From NCBI GenBank assembly GCA_047345645.1, contig JBLEFH010000002.1: a DNA stretch of 64,000 nt; one strand, given 5' to 3'. This DNA comes from JBLEFH01 sp047345645 (GTDB lineage Bacteria > Pseudomonadota > Alphaproteobacteria > Rhodobacterales > Rhodobacteraceae). The translations under genes were made by a program, and so were the position numbers. Positions 59,687 through 64,000 of the stretch are shown piece after piece; the first letter of the stretch is position 1; each line of letters starts with the position of its first letter. Below the pieces are notes generated by a model. That model made no database searches, was not told the origin of the DNA, and was given only the letters and a program-made list of their open reading frames with translations.

Positions 59687-61066
59687 ATGATGAATCGGCG
59701 TGAGGTTTTGGCGGGTCTGGGCGCGAGCGCGGTGATGGCAGGCTCGGCTGCACGGGCGCAATCGGCGCTCTCGTCGATCATGGCGTCCTCGGGTCTGGGC
59801 GGTGTCACAAGTGCGGCGCTGCTGGACCTCGGCACAGGGCAAATTCTCGAAAGCCACAACCCCGATCTGCCGCGCCCGCCGGCCTCGGTGACCAAGGCGC
59901 TGACGGCGCAATATGCGCTGCTCGGTCTGGGGAGCGGCTACCGGTTCTCGACGCGGCTCATGACCACCGGCGCGGTGTCGGGCGGGGTGCTTCAGGGCGA
60001 TCTCTTCCTCGTCGGCTCCGGCGATCCGCAGCTTGACGCCGACCAGCTGGCCGATCTTGCGCGCCAACTCGCCGCGCGCGGTGTGCGGCAGGTGAACGGG
60101 CGCTTCCTGACCGTAGCCACCGCGCTCCCGCAGCTCACGGAAATCGACAGCGAGCAGCCCGATCATGTGGCCTATAACCCCGGCCTTGGCGGGCTCAACC
60201 TCAATTACAACACGGTTTATCTGCAATGGCGGAGCGGCGCGCTGTCGCTGACCGCGCGGGCCGAGCGCAACGCGCCGCAGGTGCATGGCATCTCGATCTC
60301 GCGGGCAAATCGCGGCGGGCCGACATTCACCTATTCGGGCTCCACCGGCGGCGAGCAATGGTCCGTTGCCTCGGGCGCGGTGTCCGGGGCGGGCTCGCGC
60401 AATCTGCCAGTCCATTACCCGGCGCGCTATGCGGGCGAGGTGTTCCGCATTCTGGCGGCGGGGGCCGGGGTCTCGGTCCCGCCCGCACAGGCCGCGACAC
60501 AGGCGGGCGGCACGGTTCTCGCCGAAGTCAGTTCCGATCCGCTCAGCGAGATCGTCCGCGATTGTATGCGTTATTCCAACAACTTGACCGCCGAAGTGAT
60601 CGGCCTCGCCGCGTCCCGCAATGTGGGGCTGCCCTTTGGCGATCTGCGCCAGAGCGGCAATTCCATGACCCGCTGGATGGCGGGCCAGCTTGGCACACGC
60701 AACGCCAATTTCGTCGACCATTCGGGCCTGTCGGATCAGAGCCAGATCTCCGCCCGCGATATGGTGGTGTATCTCGCGGCGAGCGAGTGGGGAGACATTC
60801 TGCATGGCTCGATGAAGGAAATGCAGGTCGGCAATTCCAACAGCTTCCATGCCAAGACCGGCACGCTCAATTTCGTCGATGCGCTGGCCGGGTTCATGCA
60901 GGGGCGCAGCGGCCGCCGCATGGCCTTCGCGATCTTCGCGGGCGACCCCGCGACCCGCGCGCGCATCCCGATGAGCCAGCGCGACAACGCACCGGGCGCG
61001 TCGGCCTGGGGCGCACGTTCACGGCAACAGGAGCGGCTCCTGCTGGAGCGGTGGTCGGCGTATTGA
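59687..61066 (+). CDS. dacB: D-alanyl-D-alanine carboxypeptidase / endopeptidase (PBP4 type)
   Basis: A 459-residue low-molecular-weight penicillin-binding protein. The N-terminus is a possible Tat signal (NRREVLAGLGASAVMAGSAARA). The three active-site motifs are SVTK in PPASVTKALTA, SNN in MRYSNNLTAEVIG, and KTG in HAKTGTLNF, with the usual inserted domain between the first two. It trims or cleaves peptidoglycan in the periplasm. The next gene starts inside its stop codon. Confidence 0.93.
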   Translation: MMNRREVLAGLGASAVMAGSAARAQSALSSIMASSGLGGVTSAALLDLGTGQILESHNPDLPRPPASVTKALTAQYALLGLGSGYRFSTRLMTTGAVSGGVLQGDLFLVGSGDPQLDADQLADLARQLAARGVRQVNGRFLTVATALPQLTEIDSEQPDHVAYNPGLGGLNLNYNTVYLQWRSGALSLTARAERNAPQVHGISISRANRGGPTFTYSGSTGGEQWSVASGAVSGAGSRNLPVHYPARYAGEVFRILAAGAGVSVPPAQAATQAGGTVLAEVSSDPLSEIVRDCMRYSNNLTAEVIGLAASRNVGLPFGDLRQSGNSMTRWMAGQLGTRNANFVDHSGLSDQSQISARDMVVYLAASEWGDILHGSMKEMQVGNSNSFHAKTGTLNFVDALAGFMQGRSGRRMAFAIFAGDPATRARIPMSQRDNAPGASAWGARSRQQERLLLERWSAY

Positions 61067-61353
61067 TGTGGTCGTTTTGGTATGTCGTGAATGGGCTCTA
61101 TCTGCGCATTCTGAAAATAACGGGCGGTCGCCGCTGGCCCATCTACACGGGTTTCGGACTTCTTGAGCTTTTGATCTTCACGCAGCTTTCCGAAACATGG
61201 ATGCCGGTCGCTTATCTGCTCATGGCCCCTTTCGCATTTTTTGTTGCGATGGATGCGACGGTGAACACATCATCCTCGCCCGATGCCTTCGAAAGTCACG
61301 AGCAGCGGATGCAGCGCGAGTTGAAAAAGCCGCTCAAGCGCCGCGAAAAATAA
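61066..61353 (+). CDS. small membrane protein, unknown
   Basis: A 95-residue protein with about three hydrophobic segments (FWYVVNGLYLRIL; PIYTGFGLLELLIFTQL; VAYLLMAPFAFFVAMDATV) and a basic tail (QRMQRELKKPLKRREK). The ATG overlaps the dacB stop (TGATG), so it is co-translated, which supports it being real despite the lack of a family match. It is convergent with pyrE. Confidence 0.7.
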   Translation: MWSFWYVVNGLYLRILKITGGRRWPIYTGFGLLELLIFTQLSETWMPVAYLLMAPFAFFVAMDATVNTSSSPDAFESHEQRMQRELKKPLKRREK

Positions 61354-61380
61354 AGCGCGCCGGGAAGCGCGCCCCACATT

Positions 61381-62082
61381 TTAAGACGACTGCCCCGACA
61401 GCGTGTCCGCGCCGCCATGTGCCGCCGACCATGTCAGCGGGGCCTCCAGAAACGCTTCCACCGCATCCAGCGCGGCGGGTTCGAAATACTTCCCGGCTTT
61501 CGCCTCGGCCAGCACGTCATGCCATGTCGCGAGATAGTGCAGCTTGACGCCGTGGCCCTCCAGCGTCTCCTCGACATTGTCGAACGCGCCGTAGAAAAAC
61601 ACCACGGAGGTATGCGCACATTCCGCCCCCGCCTTGCGCAGAGCTTCGACGAATTTCAGCTTGGAGCCGCCATCGGTGGTGAGATCCTCGACCAAAAGGG
61701 TCCGCGCGCCCTCTTTGAGATCCCCCTCGATCTGCGCATCGCGGCCAAACCCTTTGGGTTTTTTGCGCACATAGAGCATAGGCAGTTCCATCCGCTCGGC
61801 GATCCATGCGGCGAAGGGGATGCCCGCCGTCTCGCCGCCCGCGATCGCATCGAAGCGCTCGAACCCCGCATCGCGGTAGAGCGTCGCCACGGTGAAATCC
61901 ATCAGCGCGGAACGGATGCGCGGGTAGGAAATCAGCTTGCGGCAGTCGATATAAACCGGCGAGGCCAGCCCCGAGGTCAGCTTGTAAGGCTCGTCGGCGC
62001 GGAAATGCACCGCCTTGATTTCCAGCAGCATCCGGGCGGTCAGCCGGGCGATTTCTTTGCGGTCGGGGAAGGTCGTCAGCAT
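61381..62082 (-). CDS. pyrE: orotate phosphoribosyltransferase
   Basis: A 233-residue type I phosphoribosyltransferase. PRPP-binding motif TLLVEDLTTDGGSK (about 126-139) and the catalytic-loop KKPKGFGRDAQIEG are visible, together with YKLTSGLASPVYIDCRKLIS. It makes OMP from orotate in pyrimidine synthesis. It follows pyrC with no gap. Confidence 0.95.
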   Translation of the reverse strand: MLTTFPDRKEIARLTARMLLEIKAVHFRADEPYKLTSGLASPVYIDCRKLISYPRIRSALMDFTVATLYRDAGFERFDAIAGGETAGIPFAAWIAERMELPMLYVRKKPKGFGRDAQIEGDLKEGARTLLVEDLTTDGGSKLKFVEALRKAGAECAHTSVVFFYGAFDNVEETLEGHGVKLHYLATWHDVLAEAKAGKYFEPAALDAVEAFLEAPLTWSAAHGGADTLSGQSS

Positions 62083-63105
62083 TTAGCGCTCCACATGCCA
62101 ATGAAGGGGAAAACCGGGGTCGAACACCGTCACGGGGCCGGCGCCGGTGTCGATTTTGTCGGGATAGGTCACGGGATCGCCCTTCACCAGCGTGATCTCG
62201 TCCTCGTTCACCGGCAGGCCGTAGAACCGCGGGCCGTTGCGGGAGGTGAAATCGGCGAGGCGGTCCAGCGCGTTCTCCTGCTCGAAGACTTCGGCGAGGC
62301 AGGACATCGTGTTGGTCGCCGTGAAACAGCCCGCGCAGCCGCAGGCGTTTTCTTTGGCCGGGTCCGCATGGGGCGCGCTGTCCGTGCCGAGGAAAAACCG
62401 GCTTTCCCCGGAGGTTGCGGCGCGGCGCAGCGCCAGACGGTGCTTTTCGCGCTTCGCCACGGGCAGACAGTAATAATGCGGTTTGATCCCACCGACGAGG
62501 ATATGGTTGCGGTTGATGATGAGGTGATGGGTGGTGATGGTCGCGCCGATCGTCTCGCCGCCGCTTTCCACATAATTCACGCCATCCTCGGTCGTCACAT
62601 GCTCCATCACGACGCGCAATTCCGGCAGACGCTGGCGCAGCGGGTCGAGTACGGTTTCGATAAACACGGCCTCGCGGTCGAAAATGTCGATCTCCGCCGT
62701 GGTCACCTCGCCGTGGACGCAGAGCGGCAGACCGATCTCGGCCATTTTCTCCAGCACCGGCATGACCTTGTCCATGTCCCGCACACCCGAGGCGGAGTTG
62801 GTCGTCGCCCCCGCCGGGTAGAGTTTCAGCGCGTGAATGAGCCCGTCAGCCTTGGCCTGCGCCACATCCTCCGGGTCCGTCGTCTCGGTCAGATAGAGCG
62901 TCATCAGCGGGGTCAGGCCGGGCGCGGCGGCGTTAATCCGGTCGCGATAGGCTGCGGCATCCGCCCCCGTCACCACGGGCGGGACGAGGTTCGGCATGAT
63001 GATCGCACGGGCAAAATCGCGGGATTCCGGGCCGATGCCCTCCAGCATCGCACCGTCGCGCAGATGCAGATGCCAATCGTCAGGGCGGGGGATGGTGATA
63101 CGCAT
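62083..63105 (-). CDS. pyrC: dihydroorotase
   Basis: A 340-residue class II dihydroorotase. Metal ligands are seen as WHLHLRDG (first His pair), LCVHGEV, MEHVTTEDG and the Asp in GTDSAPH. Unlike some pyrC-type enzymes, the usual carboxylated Lys is in KLYPAGATTNS. It closes the pyrimidine ring. Forms an operon with pyrE. A GGAGG site precedes the ATG. Confidence 0.96.
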   Translation of the reverse strand: MRITIPRPDDWHLHLRDGAMLEGIGPESRDFARAIIMPNLVPPVVTGADAAAYRDRINAAAPGLTPLMTLYLTETTDPEDVAQAKADGLIHALKLYPAGATTNSASGVRDMDKVMPVLEKMAEIGLPLCVHGEVTTAEIDIFDREAVFIETVLDPLRQRLPELRVVMEHVTTEDGVNYVESGGETIGATITTHHLIINRNHILVGGIKPHYYCLPVAKREKHRLALRRAATSGESRFFLGTDSAPHADPAKENACGCAGCFTATNTMSCLAEVFEQENALDRLADFTSRNGPRFYGLPVNEDEITLVKGDPVTYPDKIDTGAGPVTVFDPGFPLHWHVER

Positions 63106-63160
63106 GTCGGCCTCCTTGCCCGCGCTTTAGCATGGGCGCGGGCAGGGGGCCAGATGCGCG

Positions 63161-63838
63161 TTACTTGCTTTTGAAGAGGTGGCCTTGCGCTTCCTTGTCG
63201 AACCCGTCCGAGCGGGTTTCATCCAGAACCGCCTTGCCGCGCTGCACCGCGCCGCGCTGCCAGACCTTGTCGAGCCAGGCTTTCATATGCGGGAAATTCT
63301 CGATCTCCTGCTGCTGGCCTTCCCAAAGATTGGCCCAGGGCCAGATCGCCATATCTGCGATGGAATAGGGGCCCGCGACGAACTCGTTTTTGGAGAGTTG
63401 CTTGTCCAGAACGCCATAAAGCCGCTTCACCTCGTTGCGGTAACGGTCCTTCGCATAGGGCAGATCATTCGGTGGCTCCATCGCAGGCGCATATTTGAGG
63501 AAGTGATGCGCTTGCCCGGCCATCGGTCCGAGCCCGCCCATTTGCCACATCAGCCATTTCTCAACCTCGATCCGGCCCGCTTCGCCTTCACCATAAAACC
63601 GCCCCGTTTTGCGGGCGAGATATTGCAGGATCGCGCCGGACTCGAAGATCGAATAGCCGGTTTCGCGGTCCACAATCGCGGGGATGCGGTTGTTCGGGCT
63701 GATGGCGAGGAACTCCGGTTCGAACTGGTCGCCCTTGCCGATATTGATGGGATGCACCTCGTAATCGAGCCCCATTTCTTCAAGCGCGATGGAGACTTTC
63801 CAGCCATTCGGCGTGGACCATGTGTAAAGATCGATCAT
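63161..63838 (-). CDS. glutathione S-transferase family protein (YfcG/YghU-like)
   Basis: A 225-residue GST: thioredoxin-like N-domain with WSTPNGWKVSIALEEMG and the cis-Pro/ESGAIL glutathione site NRIPAIVDRETGYSIFESGAILQYLA, then an all-helical C-domain. The WxTPNG...KVSI sequence and the C-terminal LYGVLDKQL match YfcG/YghU disulfide oxidoreductases. Start at 63838 was preferred: AAGGA lies eight bases upstream of it, but only one base upstream of the alternative ATG at 63847. Confidence 0.92.
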   Translation of the reverse strand: MIDLYTWSTPNGWKVSIALEEMGLDYEVHPINIGKGDQFEPEFLAISPNNRIPAIVDRETGYSIFESGAILQYLARKTGRFYGEGEAGRIEVEKWLMWQMGGLGPMAGQAHHFLKYAPAMEPPNDLPYAKDRYRNEVKRLYGVLDKQLSKNEFVAGPYSIADMAIWPWANLWEGQQQEIENFPHMKAWLDKVWQRGAVQRGKAVLDETRSDGFDKEAQGHLFKSK

Positions 63839-63920
63839 CGGGGGCATCCTTTGTTGCTGCTCAGAGAGAAGCTAAGCCGGATTTCGCCCCGGTCAATGGG
63901 TGTCGCTTTTGGGGGGCGCG

Positions 63921-64000
63921 TCAGGCGCGGCGCATCCCGGAGGGGCGCGGCAAATGGCGGGTGATCGCGCTCCAGCGGGCGGCTTGCCGGGTCGGGCAAT
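63921..64000 (-). CDS. possible C-terminal end of a gene (window edge)
   Basis: A reading frame on the minus strand, open to the right edge, ends here with TGA. The visible 26 residues are Arg-rich (for example TRHLPRPSGMRRA) and give no family. It could be the tail of a real gene or chance. Confidence 0.25.
   Translation of the reverse strand, partial: CPTRQAARWSAITRHLPRPSGMRRA

Overview
The window is a GC-rich chromosomal segment of an alphaproteobacterium, most likely of the Rhodobacteraceae (Roseobacter group). This rests on gene content and order (mreBCD-mrdA-rodA, leuA, TAXI-type TRAP transport, alphaproteobacterial class-5-like type VI secretion genes), on protein style and on strong GGAGG ribosome sites. 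No database search was possible, so family names rest on motifs and remembered family sequences.

Layout. (1) 1-7372: a catabolic cluster with an enoyl-CoA hydratase-type protein (cut by the window edge), a beta-ketoadipyl-CoA-type thiolase, a TAXI-TRAP permease and binding protein, a divergent IclR regulator, and a two-subunit 3-oxoadipate-type CoA-transferase. Together they could import a dicarboxylate, activate it with CoA and cleave it. A shared TTCGCnnnGCGAA-like operator sits just downstream of the predicted -10 in front of both the transporter and the CoA-transferase operons. (2) 8044-29927: a complete-looking type VI secretion core in two divergent operons. Leftward are clpV, hcp and a Tai4-like immunity / Tae4-like amidase pair; rightward are tssA, B, C, a second tssC, tagJ, tssE, F, G, tagH, tssK, L, M and a TagF-PP2C fusion. 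A perfect 18-bp palindrome lies between them. VgrG, PAAR, TssJ and PpkA are not here. The FHA domain and the PP2C domain both look degenerate. (3) 30082-38575: a Crp/Fnr regulator, a membrane protein, a capsule-export pair (kpsT, kpsE) with a phosphohexomutase, nhaA, a uracil-DNA-glycosylase-like protein and an SseB-like protein. (4) 38604-44100: the rod-shape operon mreB-mreC-mreD-mrdA-rodA, leftward. (5) 44276-54017: leuA with a leucine-rich leader peptide, an 18-repeat MORN protein, nadE, gltX, a GNAT, ada, a gamma-glutamylcyclotransferase-like gene, an M48 lipoprotein protease and a cold-shock gene. (6) 54189-56208: a small cysteine-rich secreted protein, DedA, then a clearly AT-richer insert with a promoter, a 21-codon repeat peptide and a DUF4760-like membrane protein. 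(7) 56255-63847: ettA, a leaderless-looking autoregulated arsR-SRPBCC operon, nadD, dacB, a small membrane protein, pyrE, pyrC and a glutathione transferase.

The least explained element is the AT-rich insert at about 55.3-56.2 kb. A good promoter drives a 21-residue peptide made of REGVRD repeats. Six bases after its stop a DUF4760-like membrane protein begins, and a near-perfect intrinsic terminator is embedded in that protein's first 25 codons, facing the same way. This looks like a translation-controlled attenuation unit or a short RNA that reads through only occasionally.
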